DNA from: Methylosinus sporium
GTDB lineage: Bacteria; Pseudomonadota; Alphaproteobacteria; Rhizobiales; Beijerinckiaceae
Assembly: GCF_003113265.1 (NCBI RefSeq)
Contig: NZ_PUIV01000010.1
Location: forward strand, 37,220-101,219
Length of the DNA: 64,000 bases
Direction of reading: 5' to 3'
A model generated the notes under the pieces. That model was not told the DNA's origin and did not search any database. It saw only the letters and a list, made by a program, of their open reading frames with translations. The position numbers and the translations under genes were made by a program. Shown piece after piece: positions 25,774 through 36,273 of this stretch (positions are counted from its first letter, which is position 1; every line of letters starts with the position of its first letter).

Positions 25774-28020
25774 ATGCTCGATCGCGATCTTCTGCGAAGC
25801 GTCGGCGCGAATGCGTTGGCCATTGTTCTCCTCGGCGGCGGGGCGCTCGCGCAGGAAGCGCTGCCGCCGATCGACATAGACGCGGCGCGGCAAAGACACA
25901 GCGCCGAGGCGGAGCGGCAGGGACCGGGGACCGTGCAGACCACGGCCGGCCCGGTGCGCGGATATCAGGCGCAGACCGCGACGGCGACGCGCCTTCCGAC
26001 GCCGATCAAAGAACTGCCTTTGTCGATAGAGGTGATTCCGCGCAAGCTCATCGACGACAGCCAGGCCGTTTCGCAGAGCGAGGCGTTCCGCAATGTCTCG
26101 GGCCTGATTGCGATCGATCCGCGGTATCCCGGCGGCATAGGGCCGAGCCTGCGCGGAATGCGCGCCGAGCGCTATGTGGACGGATTGCCGAACTATTACG
26201 ATCTCGGCGTGCGCGATCTTCTCGCCAATGTCGAGCGCATAGAGGTGGTGAAAGGTCCGGCGAGCATTTTGTTCCAGGGCGGCGCGAGCCCCGTCGGCGG
26301 CGTCGTCAATATCGTGTCGCGAATGCCGACGGCGGAGCGTTTCGCAGAAGCCGGCGTGCGCGCCGGCGGCTATCGTTTCGTCAGCCCCTATATAGACGTC
26401 AATCAGCCGCTCGCCGCCGATAAGAGCGTGCTGTTCCGCGTGACGGCGCAATATGAATCGACGCATTCCAACATAGACGTCGTGCATCGCCGCAGCTATT
26501 CGATCGATCCGACGCTGAAATTCGCACCCAACGAGGACACCTCGCTGACGATCCAAGGCCATCTGTCGCGGCGCGATCAGCCCGATTATCCCGGCCTGCC
26601 GGCGACGGGAACGATCGACCGCTCTTTCTATTCGCTGCGGCCGACGAGCTTCCTCGCCAATTCACGGATTCCCGATGCGACGACGGAATCCTCCGGCGTC
26701 ACCATTCGCTTCGATCATCGTTTCGACGAGACTTTCTCGACCTTCACCAGCGCGCGCTGGACGTCTTCGCGAATGTACGAACCTTCGCAGATTCCCTTCG
26801 GCGGCAATCAGCCGAATTATTCGGTCAATCCTTCCCTCGGCGCCTATGGCGGGCCGAGTCAATTCGTCATGCTGAACACGATACTCGCGCAGCAGCTCGA
26901 AGAATTCGCCATCACCTCCAATGTCGTCGCCAAATTCGACGCTGGGCCGACACGCAATCGTCTGCTCATCGGCGGCGATTTCAATCGCGTCTGGGAGCGC
27001 GGCCAGCTCGCCGCCTCCTACGCCGCCGGACCGGATTCGAGCATTTACGGAGCGTTCGGCTTTCCGAAGCCGACGGATTTCCGTTCGCAGGCATTTCCGC
27101 TCTACGCCTATCCGCTGCCGGGCCAATCGGGCTATAGCGTCTTCAATCAGAGCAATAATCAATATCAGAACGCCGGCGCCACTGTGCAATTGCAGTCGAC
27201 GATCTTCGATCGCCTGCATTTCCTCGGCGCCTTGCGCGTCGCAATGATCGACATCGACAGCTACGAGGGCGCCTATTCGCCGCCGCAGACTTTCTCCACC
27301 AGCGAGACCAAAGTGCTGCCGCGTGCCGGCGCGACCTATGATCTGCTCGATTGGCTGTCGATCTATGGAAGCTATTCGCAGGGCCTGCGCGCCGTCACTT
27401 TCTTCAACAGTCCGAATGGCGCGGCGCCCAAGCCCGAAGGCTCCGAGCAATTCGAGGCGGGCGTCAAGCTCGACGGACTTTATGGCCTTTCCGGCACGCT
27501 CGCTTTTTTCGATCTGAAGCGCACCAATGTGCCGACGACGGCGCCCGGCGGCCTCACGCAGACGCAGGCCGGCGAATGGCATTCCTCCGGCTTCGAGGCC
27601 GATCTCGTCTGGCAGCCGACCGCGGAATTTTCCGTGCTCGCGAGCTACGCCCATATCGACGCGAAAATCTCGCGCAATGCGAATCCGAAGCTGCAGAATG
27701 TGCCGCTCAATCTGGCGCCGGCGGATTCGGGACGACTGTGGGGCAATTACGCCTTCACCGGCGCGCTCGCAGGATGGTCGCTCGGCGCCGGCCTCTATGC
27801 CTCCTCTGGACAAGTGGTCGAGCTCGGCAAGCCGTGGATGACCAGCGGCTATGTCGTCTTCGACGCGGCGCTCACTTACAAGCACGAGAATTTCACCTTC
27901 GCGCTCAACGCCAAGAATCTCGGCGATCGGCGCTATCTGACGGCCTATCCCTATCTCTCGGGAAATCTCGCGGCGGCGGAAGGACGAACCTTCTTCGCCA
28001 CACTCTCCGCGCGCATGTAG
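25774..28020 (+). CDS. TonB-dependent siderophore-type outer-membrane receptor
   Basis: This is 748 residues from an ATG with an AAAGGAGG ribosome-binding site. The signal region is at ~5-27 (LRSVGANALAIVLLGGGALA). The plug is at ~65-190 (IKELPLSIEVIPRKLIDDSQ, then NVERIEVVKGPASILFQGGA). The barrel of the FhuA/FpvA-like group ends in FFATLSARM. It has no STN domain, so unlike the 9014 receptor it should not signal through FecR. It lies 8 bases before an exported DJ-1/PfpI protein gene, with which it probably forms an operon, and is divergent from a two-component system. The ligand is unknown. Confidence 0.92.
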   Translation: MLDRDLLRSVGANALAIVLLGGGALAQEALPPIDIDAARQRHSAEAERQGPGTVQTTAGPVRGYQAQTATATRLPTPIKELPLSIEVIPRKLIDDSQAVSQSEAFRNVSGLIAIDPRYPGGIGPSLRGMRAERYVDGLPNYYDLGVRDLLANVERIEVVKGPASILFQGGASPVGGVVNIVSRMPTAERFAEAGVRAGGYRFVSPYIDVNQPLAADKSVLFRVTAQYESTHSNIDVVHRRSYSIDPTLKFAPNEDTSLTIQGHLSRRDQPDYPGLPATGTIDRSFYSLRPTSFLANSRIPDATTESSGVTIRFDHRFDETFSTFTSARWTSSRMYEPSQIPFGGNQPNYSVNPSLGAYGGPSQFVMLNTILAQQLEEFAITSNVVAKFDAGPTRNRLLIGGDFNRVWERGQLAASYAAGPDSSIYGAFGFPKPTDFRSQAFPLYAYPLPGQSGYSVFNQSNNQYQNAGATVQLQSTIFDRLHFLGALRVAMIDIDSYEGAYSPPQTFSTSETKVLPRAGATYDLLDWLSIYGSYSQGLRAVTFFNSPNGAAPKPEGSEQFEAGVKLDGLYGLSGTLAFFDLKRTNVPTTAPGGLTQTQAGEWHSSGFEADLVWQPTAEFSVLASYAHIDAKISRNANPKLQNVPLNLAPADSGRLWGNYAFTGALAGWSLGAGLYASSGQVVELGKPWMTSGYVVFDAALTYKHENFTFALNAKNLGDRRYLTAYPYLSGNLAAAEGRTFFATLSARM

Positions 28021-28028
28021 GAGCGACG

Positions 28029-28877
28029 ATGAGCGACATGGACAGCCATATCGATCGACGCCGTTTCGGCGAAGGAATTGCGGCTTTCGCGGCATTGCTC
28101 GCGAGCGCCGCGCCCACGTTTCGCCCGAGCGCTGCGCGAGCCGCAGCATCCTCGCACGACATGTCCTCCATGCCGGCGCATTGGATGGGCAAGGAGAAGA
28201 TCGCCTTTGTGATCTATCCCGGCTTCACCGCGCTCGACATGGTGGGGCCGCAATATATGCTCGCCAATCTGATGGGCGCGAAGATCGAGATCGTCGCCAA
28301 GACGAAGGAGCCTGTGCGCAGCGACACAGGCCTCGTCTTCACCCCCTCGGCGTGTTTCGAGGATGCGAAAGAAATCGACATTCTCTGCGCGCCCGGCGGC
28401 TCGAATGGCACGCTCGCGGCCATGCGCGACGAGGCGACTCTTGCCTTTCTGCGCGAGGCGGGACGCAGAGCGAGCCATGTCACCTCCGTCTGCACGGGCT
28501 CCATGCTGCTCGGCGCGGCGGGATTGCTCGACGGCTATCGCGCGACCTCGCATTGGGTGACGAAGCCGCTGCTGCCGATTTTCGGCGCGACGCCCGCCAA
28601 TGGCCGCGTCGTGCAGGATCGCAATCGCATAACGGCGGAAGGCGTGACGGCCGGGCTCGATTTCTCGCTGGCTCTGGTCGCGCAGCTGCGCGACCGCACT
28701 TACGCGGAAGGCGTGCAGCTATTGGCGCAATATGCGCCGGAGCCGCCCTTTTCCGCCGGCGAGCCGGAGACGGCGCCGCGCGCGGTCACGACGATGATCG
28801 AAGGAATGTTCGTCGGGCTGAGGCAGGACATGAGCGAAGCCGGCAAAGCCGCTTTCGCCAAAATGCGCGAGCGCTGA
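28029..28877 (+). CDS. Exported DJ-1/PfpI-family protein resembling isonitrile hydratase
   Basis: This is 282 residues. The N-terminus has a twin-arginine pattern (DRRRFGEGIAAFAALLASAA), suggesting Tat export. The DJ-1/PfpI domain spans ~56-255. The nucleophile elbow is VTSVCTGSMLLGAAGLL, with Cys155 and Thr156, and an Asp70 lies in TALDMVGP. Together with GVTAGLDFSL and the C-terminal QYAPEPPFSAGEPETAP block, these fit the isonitrile-hydratase subfamily better than the protease or chaperone branches. AGGAG lies 5 bases before the ATG. The tight link to a TonB receptor suggests it acts on an imported or external compound in the periplasm. The substrate is inferred only. Confidence 0.83.
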   Translation: MSDMDSHIDRRRFGEGIAAFAALLASAAPTFRPSAARAAASSHDMSSMPAHWMGKEKIAFVIYPGFTALDMVGPQYMLANLMGAKIEIVAKTKEPVRSDTGLVFTPSACFEDAKEIDILCAPGGSNGTLAAMRDEATLAFLREAGRRASHVTSVCTGSMLLGAAGLLDGYRATSHWVTKPLLPIFGATPANGRVVQDRNRITAEGVTAGLDFSLALVAQLRDRTYAEGVQLLAQYAPEPPFSAGEPETAPRAVTTMIEGMFVGLRQDMSEAGKAAFAKMRER

Positions 28878-28889
28878 TGTGCGTCGCGC

Positions 28890-29336
28890 TCAGTCGCGCG
28901 CGTCGACGATCCGATAGGATTCGTGGCAGGCGACGCAATTGCGCATCAGCTCGCCGAGACGTGCAAGCGAGCGCGTCTCATTCTCGCCCTCCGTGAGGCC
29001 CTTGGCCAATTCGTCGAAGCCCTTGCGCATCGGTTGGCCGAAGCTGCGCCGTGTCTCCGGAAATTTTGGTCCGAGCGTAGGCGGCATGGCGTTTTCCGCC
29101 TGAAAGCGCTGCGCGCCGCGCGCAGCGGCCGCCTCCGCGGCCGCCGCTCTATCGCTCACGGAGAGCGCCGAGACGATCTGCTCGACGCTCTTTACGAAAA
29201 GGCGCATCTGGCCGAGAACGAAAGCCTTCTCCGGCGCCGTCATGGCGACGGCGACGCGCTGATCGGACTCGTCGCCGCGCGCGGCAATCGTCGAAAGAGA
29301 CAGGCAGAGCACAACTCCCGCTTCACGCCAGCGCAT
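28890..29336 (-). CDS. Cytochrome c' (class II c-type cytochrome)-like protein
   Basis: This is 148 residues with a signal peptide (WREAGVVLCLSLSTIAARG). A mostly helical domain ends in a C-terminal haem site Cys134-x-x-Cys137-His138 (RNCVACHESYRI), the arrangement of four-helix-bundle cytochromes c'. These bind NO or CO or transfer electrons in the periplasm. It is convergent with the DJ-1 gene, with 12 bases between the stops. Upstream, 29337-29528 contains no further gene. Confidence 0.82.
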   Translation of the reverse strand: MRWREAGVVLCLSLSTIAARGDESDQRVAVAMTAPEKAFVLGQMRLFVKSVEQIVSALSVSDRAAAAEAAAARGAQRFQAENAMPPTLGPKFPETRRSFGQPMRKGFDELAKGLTEGENETRSLARLGELMRNCVACHESYRIVDARD

Positions 29337-29528
29337 CGCGCCCCCTTGTCGATCTCAGCTATATACTCACAGTATATGTTGAGATCCTGTCGAGCGACAG
29401 GCCAAAATCCAGGCGCCTTCGAGCGCTCTTGTCCACAGGCGCCGCGGCGCGGTTGAACGGGCGGTGCGAATCGATGTTTAACTCCGCGCCATGATCTTTC
29501 CCTCCTTCACGGCCGGAGCGGCGCCGCG

Positions 29529-31043
29529 ATGACGGCGCCCGCCAAGGTTTCCATCGATCTCGGGACCCGCGCCGATGGCGGCGTCGCGACGCTCGATCTC
29601 GAGGAGCTTCTGGCGACGCGCCTTCTGGTGCAGGGCAATTCGGGCTCCGGCAAATCGCATCTGCTGCGGCGCCTGTTGGAGCAGAGCGCGCCCTGGGTGC
29701 AGCAGGCGATCATCGATCCGGAAGGCGATTTCGTCACGCTGGCGGAGCGTTATGGTCATGTGGTGGTGGACGCCCGCTGCGGCATCGCCGATCTCACGCG
29801 CATCGCCGCGCGGGCGCGGCAGCACCGGGTCTCCGTGGTACTCGATCTCGAGGGGCTCGACGCCGAGCAGCAGATGCACGCCGCCGCCGCTTTTCTCGGC
29901 GGACTTTTCGACGCCGAGCGCGACCAATGGTATCCGCTGCTCGTCGTGGTGGACGAGGCGCAGCTCTTCGCGCCCGCCGTCGCCGGCGAAGTGTCGGACG
30001 AGGCGCGCAAGGCCTCGCTCGGCGCCATGACCAATCTGATGTGTCGCGGCCGCAAGCGCGGTCTCGCCGGCGTCATCGCCACACAGCGCCTCGCCAAGCT
30101 CGCCAAGAATGTCGCGGCGGAAGCATCCAATTTTCTCATGGGCCGCACCTTCCTCGACATAGACATGGCGCGCGCCGCCGATCTGCTCGGCATGGAGCGG
30201 CGGCAGGCGGAAATGTTCCGCGATCTGCAGAGCGGCAATTTCGTCGCCCTCGGCCCGGCCATGGCGCGCCGCCCGCTGCCCGTGCGCATCGGCCCGGTGG
30301 AGACTTCCGCGCGCAATGTCAGCCCCAGGCTGCTGCCGCTGCCGGAGGCCGGCGCCGACGACGCGCATCTCATTTTCACGCCCGGCGCCAATGAAGCGCG
30401 CTTCGAGGCGCCGCGCCGGCCGCCGCCGCCCGCGCCGACCGCCGATGTGCTGGCGCGGCTCGCCCGCAGCGCGCCGCCGGCGCCGCCCGCCGCCGAGCCG
30501 CCGCCGAGCATCTCGCCCGAGCAGCGTCAGGCCGCGATCGATTCGGCGCTGCGCGAGATTTTGAGCGACAGCGACGCCAATTTCCGCACCATCGCCGTGC
30601 TGTATCAGGATTTTCTGGTGCGCTGCCGGATTCGCCGCATCGGCGGCGAGCCCTTGAGTCTGCCCGCCTTCCGCCGCCGCCTCGCCGTGGCCCACGCCGG
30701 CATAGAGCTCGCCGAAGCCGAATCCGCAGATTCGCCCTGGGCCGAGGTGCTCGCAATGGCCGGCGCTCTGCCGGAGGATATGCAGGGGGTTTTTCTATCG
30801 CTGGCCCGCGCGGCCTTCGACCGCCGCCCCTGCCCTTCCGACGCGGATGTCGCCAGCGCCTATGGCACGCGCTCGCCCGGACGGGCGCGGCGGCTGCTCG
30901 CCTATATGGAGGAGCGGCAGGCGATCGTCTGCCGGCTCGATCAGCGCGGCTGGCGCATCGTCGCCATCCCCGGCGTCGCCTGGGAGACCGAGCCCGGCGA
31001 TCCGGGCGCCGCAGCGGCGACGGCCGAGGCGAGCCCCGGCTGA
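29529..31043 (+). CDS. HerA-like/DUF87 P-loop ATPase
   Basis: The 504-residue protein begins with a DUF87/HerA-type ATPase: Walker A GNSGSGKS (residues 36-43), IIDPEGDFVTL, Walker B LLVVVDEAQLF (~138-148), and an arginine-rich GRKRGLAGVIATQRLAKL segment. Residues ~290-350 are a Pro/Ala-rich linker. The rest (~350-490) is a helical C-terminal domain I do not recognise. HerA-type ATPases translocate DNA, usually with the nuclease NurA; none is present. It could be a conjugation-like or repair ATPase. It ends at a stem-loop shared with the convergent mutase gene. Confidence 0.8.
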   Translation: MTAPAKVSIDLGTRADGGVATLDLEELLATRLLVQGNSGSGKSHLLRRLLEQSAPWVQQAIIDPEGDFVTLAERYGHVVVDARCGIADLTRIAARARQHRVSVVLDLEGLDAEQQMHAAAAFLGGLFDAERDQWYPLLVVVDEAQLFAPAVAGEVSDEARKASLGAMTNLMCRGRKRGLAGVIATQRLAKLAKNVAAEASNFLMGRTFLDIDMARAADLLGMERRQAEMFRDLQSGNFVALGPAMARRPLPVRIGPVETSARNVSPRLLPLPEAGADDAHLIFTPGANEARFEAPRRPPPPAPTADVLARLARSAPPAPPAAEPPPSISPEQRQAAIDSALREILSDSDANFRTIAVLYQDFLVRCRIRRIGGEPLSLPAFRRRLAVAHAGIELAEAESADSPWAEVLAMAGALPEDMQGVFLSLARAAFDRRPCPSDADVASAYGTRSPGRARRLLAYMEERQAIVCRLDQRGWRIVAIPGVAWETEPGDPGAAAATAEASPG

Positions 31044-31080
31044 CAAAAATTCAGAGTGCGAAAATTCAGAGCGGTAGAAT

Positions 31081-31104
31081 GATGCGAGCCTTCAGGCTCG
31101 CATC
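31081..31104. terminator. Stem-loop between convergent genes
   Basis: A perfect 10-bp stem (GATGCGAGCC with GGCTCGCATC) has a TTCA loop, 37 bases past the HerA-like stop and 6 bases past the mutase stop. T-runs are weak on both sides. It probably serves as a bidirectional terminator. Just upstream the DNA carries a direct repeat of AAAATTCAGAG. Confidence 0.6.
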
Positions 31105-31110
31105 GTGAGC

Positions 31111-33276
<2,166 letters not shown>

Positions 33277-33379
33277 TGCTTTCCTCGGCAGGGCTCTACC
33301 GGCTTTTAGCGAAAAGCGGCGGGGCGCGCAAAGGGCCGCGGAGAGGCCGTCGTACAATCGGGAAGGCAATCCCCCTCGC

Positions 33380-33501
33380 CCTCATGCTGAGGAGGCGGCG
33401 AAGCCGCCGTCTCGAAGCACGAGGGCGAGCTCCAGAGGGCGCGGTGCCGACGGTTTCCTCGTGCTTCGAGACGCCCGCTTCGCGGGCTCCTCAGCATGAG
33501 G
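33380..33501. repeat. Nested palindromic repeat element with two 45-base arms
   Basis: Arms 33380-33424 and 33457-33501 are inverted copies, each ending in CCTCATGCTGAGGAG-type sequence, with a 32-base spacer. Inside each arm is its own hairpin, GGCGGCGAAGCCGCC in one and GCCCGCTTCGCGGGC in the other. The two differ from each other while each stays self-complementary. It lies in the gap between the mutase gene start and a lower-GC islet (33277-33594); I see no gene in that gap. Confidence 0.8.
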
Positions 33502-33594
33502 AAACCTTTGCCGGAGGCCTCGAATTGCAACGATTACGTTAGATCACGGATCACATGGTGCAGCGCTCCGAGGGCCGAATGGGCGGTGGCGCGA

Positions 33595-34302
33595 TCACAA
33601 GTCTGCGCCAAGGCGCGCCGCCCGACCAGGGTGGATTAAATTTCGGAAATTTTGCGCCAATTTGGCTGCGCTCGGGGTGTCGCCTCTTATTATATCCAGG
33701 TGCGTCGCCACTTCGATGTATTGATCCAGGTTCCACCGGTCTAAGTCAGGTTTTGGCCGTTCGCATTTTCCGGCTGCCGTAACAGCCTTCGCAGCAAATT
33801 GAACGGCATTATCGTCTAACGGTGGCTCTTGGAGTTTCCAGAGTAAGAGAGCCTCTATAGCTGCACCAGCCAATACCGTCGCCGCCTTCCATTCAGAGTT
33901 GTCAAAGGCTCGGGTTGCCGCCCCTAAATCGCGGCGGATGCTGTTGCGTAATTCACGGTCGCCAATAAATATAAGTTCGGTCGTCGCCGATGGAGGAAAT
34001 TCGTCTGGACATTTAACCAGAACTTGCCGTATAATAGAAATTGCATCCATTCCCTTAACAGGGGCCATGCCACCAACGTTCCCGCGTGCCTGCCAGACTC
34101 TCAAATGATACTCGATAGTGCTGATGGCAAGCACAAAATCGGCGTAATCATTAGATGACACACTGATTAATTCAGGGGGTATAGCCTTCGCTAAGCTGAT
34201 AATGCCCGTCATCGCCGGACTATGGCTGGCTCTACCTTGTGCCGCGTGAGGGAATAGCTCGTCGATGGTTTGCACGACTTGACTTGGCATGACCTGGGAC
34301 AT
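33595..34302 (-). CDS. Hypothetical protein of a lower-GC islet (possible HEPN-like C-terminus)
   Basis: I do not recognise this 235-residue protein with certainty. The C-terminal half is helical (SEWKAATVLAGAAIEALLLW) and ends with QNFRNLIHPGR, the arginine/asparagine/histidine signature seen near the end of several HEPN-like or DUF4145-type domains. The N-terminus has no signal peptide. G+C content is visibly lower than in flanking genes, with AT-rich codons, suggesting horizontal acquisition. It is divergent from a 68-residue gene across 41 AT-rich bases. Function is unknown; a role in phage or plasmid defence is only a guess from the fold hint and the setting. Confidence 0.65.
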   Translation of the reverse strand: MSQVMPSQVVQTIDELFPHAAQGRASHSPAMTGIISLAKAIPPELISVSSNDYADFVLAISTIEYHLRVWQARGNVGGMAPVKGMDAISIIRQVLVKCPDEFPPSATTELIFIGDRELRNSIRRDLGAATRAFDNSEWKAATVLAGAAIEALLLWKLQEPPLDDNAVQFAAKAVTAAGKCERPKPDLDRWNLDQYIEVATHLDIIRGDTPSAAKLAQNFRNLIHPGRAARLGADL

Positions 34303-34343
34303 ACTATATTTCTACTCCTAATCGTGTTTCACGAGGTAATACA

Positions 34344-34550
34344 ATGACAGAAGCGCCGCCAGGGAAGGTAGGGAAAACACAGCCTACGATATCAGGCGTA
34401 GGCGGACGTTACGGGTTTGGCTTTTCCGTGCAAGACGTGCGAGGCGCTCCCCTGCTCTCGGTCTCCTACGATACGGAGGAGGATGCAAGAGAGGCCGAGA
34501 CACTCATTCGAAAGGCCCTCGAAAAAGCCACTGACATCACGAAGCCATAA
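34344..34550 (+). CDS. Small hypothetical protein of the lower-GC islet
   Basis: The 68-residue protein has GAGG 7 bases before its ATG. It is soluble with no signal peptide: a Gly-rich start (ISGVGGRYGFGFSVQD) leads to a predicted strand and then an acidic helix (DTEEDAREAETLIRKALEKA). I do not recognise a family. It is divergent from the 33595-34302 gene and shares its lower GC, so the two probably arrived together. Confidence 0.6.
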   Translation: MTEAPPGKVGKTQPTISGVGGRYGFGFSVQDVRGAPLLSVSYDTEEDAREAETLIRKALEKATDITKP

Positions 34551-34640
34551 GCCGGGTCGATAGAAAGACGCGAGCAGGTGCTTCTAACAATTTTTGTGCG
34601 ACATTGGTCGCTCCAATGTACTTCGTCCAGAAGCCCGCCC

Positions 34641-35522
34641 CTACCTCCATCGCGGCCCCTCGGCCCCGAAATCCAGCTCCCAGCGAAACCGGCTCAAAAC
34701 GTCGAAGCCGAGGATCATCGGCGCCTCGCCGCCGAGCGCCTCGCGCAAGGGGCCGAAATCATAGGAGACGAAGACGACATCCTTCAGCACGCGTCCCGCG
34801 CCTATGTCTATCTCCTTGGCCTTGTAGACTTTGGCGTCGATCTTCTTGCCGGAGGCCTCGCTCACCTTGGCCTTTTTCTTCACCAGGACGAAGAGCGCCT
34901 TGTGCCGCTCCAGAAAGCGGCGATCGACGGCGGAGATTTCCGCCCCCGTGTCGAAGAGCCCGACCGCCGCCGTCTTGCCGAGGCGCGCCTCGAGGCCGAC
35001 GAGCTTTTGATCCGGCCAGAGCTTGTGGAAAGGTCGCCAGCCCGCGCCGTCGCCCTGCGGGAAAAAGACCATCTCGCCGGCCGCGAGATCGAGCGAGAAG
35101 CGCGCGCCTTGGAAGAAATCGAGGCCGAGCAGATCGTCCCCGTCCGAGGTCGCGCAGCGGGTGACGCGATATTTGGCCCGGCCGATATTATTGCCCTGCC
35201 CGGCCTTCAGCTCGACATTGGCCGCCTCCACATCCTCGCAGCGGGAAGCGACGCCCAAGGCGCTGGTGGATACGCTGGCGCCCAGCGCCGGAAAGCCGGC
35301 GTTCCAGGGCGCGAGCTTGATGCGGCTGGTGGAGGCGGCTGTGTCGAGCCGCATCGGCCCCATCACATTGCCGAAACGCATTGTGACATAGGCGCGCCCG
35401 CCGCCATCGGCGCTATGGATCACATTCAGCGGAACGATGGAGCGCTCCTGACCTCGCGCGGGAAGGAGACCGATGAGGCCGAAGAAAAGGAAAATCGGCA
35501 GGCGCGAAAGGATTTTCGTCAT
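34641..35522 (-). CDS. Exported retropepsin-like aspartic protease, duplicated domain
   Basis: This is 293 residues with a signal peptide (LPIFLFFGLIGLLPARG). Two retropepsin-type motifs are present. The first is MRLDTAASTSRIKL near residue 58 and looks degenerate, with Ala where DTG has Gly. The second is VGLFDTGAEISAVDRRF near residue 192 and is intact. A closing hydrophobic segment, APMILGFDVLSRFRWELDFG, is typical of clan AA proteases. It is probably periplasmic. Retropepsin domains usually dimerise, so one active and one altered half in a single chain would give a pseudo-dimer. The target is unknown. Confidence 0.78.
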   Translation of the reverse strand: MTKILSRLPIFLFFGLIGLLPARGQERSIVPLNVIHSADGGGRAYVTMRFGNVMGPMRLDTAASTSRIKLAPWNAGFPALGASVSTSALGVASRCEDVEAANVELKAGQGNNIGRAKYRVTRCATSDGDDLLGLDFFQGARFSLDLAAGEMVFFPQGDGAGWRPFHKLWPDQKLVGLEARLGKTAAVGLFDTGAEISAVDRRFLERHKALFVLVKKKAKVSEASGKKIDAKVYKAKEIDIGAGRVLKDVVFVSYDFGPLREALGGEAPMILGFDVLSRFRWELDFGAEGPRWR

Positions 35523-35690
35523 GGCGCGGCGACTCCGTCCCGGCAGGCAGAGCGTCTATAGCGCGACGCGAGGCTTTCGTCTGCCCGCGGAAATCGAGCA
35601 GAGACCGGGCGCGGCGATTTCGTGATATTGCAGAGCTGTCGGCTCTCTCGCGGCGCGCGATCGACCGACGAAGACACTGGAGGTCATCCC

Positions 35691-36266
35691 ATGGGACGTG
35701 CGGCGGTCCGGCTGGCGGCCGGTCTATTGGCTTTGGTTTCGAGCGCGGCGCTCGCGCAGCAGCATCGACCGCGCGGCGTTCCGATCGACGCGCCGCGCGG
35801 GCTGGCAGGCGGCGGCGGGGCGGATGACGTGCTCGCCACATCGAGCGAATGGGGCGGCGCCGGCGGCGTCTATACTTGCGAGCAATGGAAGCAATATCTC
35901 GAACGCATGTTCCGCCTCGCCGACAAGCGTAAGCGCGGATTCATCGACGCACAGGATTTCGAGATCATTCCGCGCGCGAGCGTCGTGTTCCGCTCCGCCA
36001 CATTCGATTATTTCGACATGGCCGGAAAAGGCCGCGTGACGCGCGCCGAATTTCTGGCCTTTCCGAGCCCCTTCTTCGCCCGCTACGACAAGAAGAAGAG
36101 CTGCCGTGTCTTCCAGGAAGAGCTGGCGCGGGCGCAGACGCCGAGCGCGGGAGCGCGACAGCCGCCGCCGGACGAGGGCGCGGGCTTCCCCGGCAGGAGC
36201 GGGGGCGGCGGTGGTTTCGGCGGAGGCTATGGCGGAGGCGGCATGGGCGGCGGCTTCGGTCGTTGA
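35691..36266 (+). CDS. Exported EF-hand-like protein with Gly-rich tail
   Basis: This is 191 residues from an ATG with GGAGG 7 bases upstream. The signal peptide is AVRLAAGLLALVSSAALAQ. Two EF-hand-like loops are present: DKRKRGFIDAQDF around residue 77 and DMAGKGRVTRAEF around 107. Both have degenerate calcium positions, with Lys/Arg where acidic residues are usual. The last ~25 residues are almost all Gly with Phe/Tyr. It is a periplasmic or surface protein of unknown role. It converges on the PhzF gene with 7 bases between the stops. Confidence 0.75.
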   Translation: MGRAAVRLAAGLLALVSSAALAQQHRPRGVPIDAPRGLAGGGGADDVLATSSEWGGAGGVYTCEQWKQYLERMFRLADKRKRGFIDAQDFEIIPRASVVFRSATFDYFDMAGKGRVTRAEFLAFPSPFFARYDKKKSCRVFQEELARAQTPSAGARQPPPDEGAGFPGRSGGGGGFGGGYGGGGMGGGFGR

Positions 36267-36273
36267 GCCGAGG

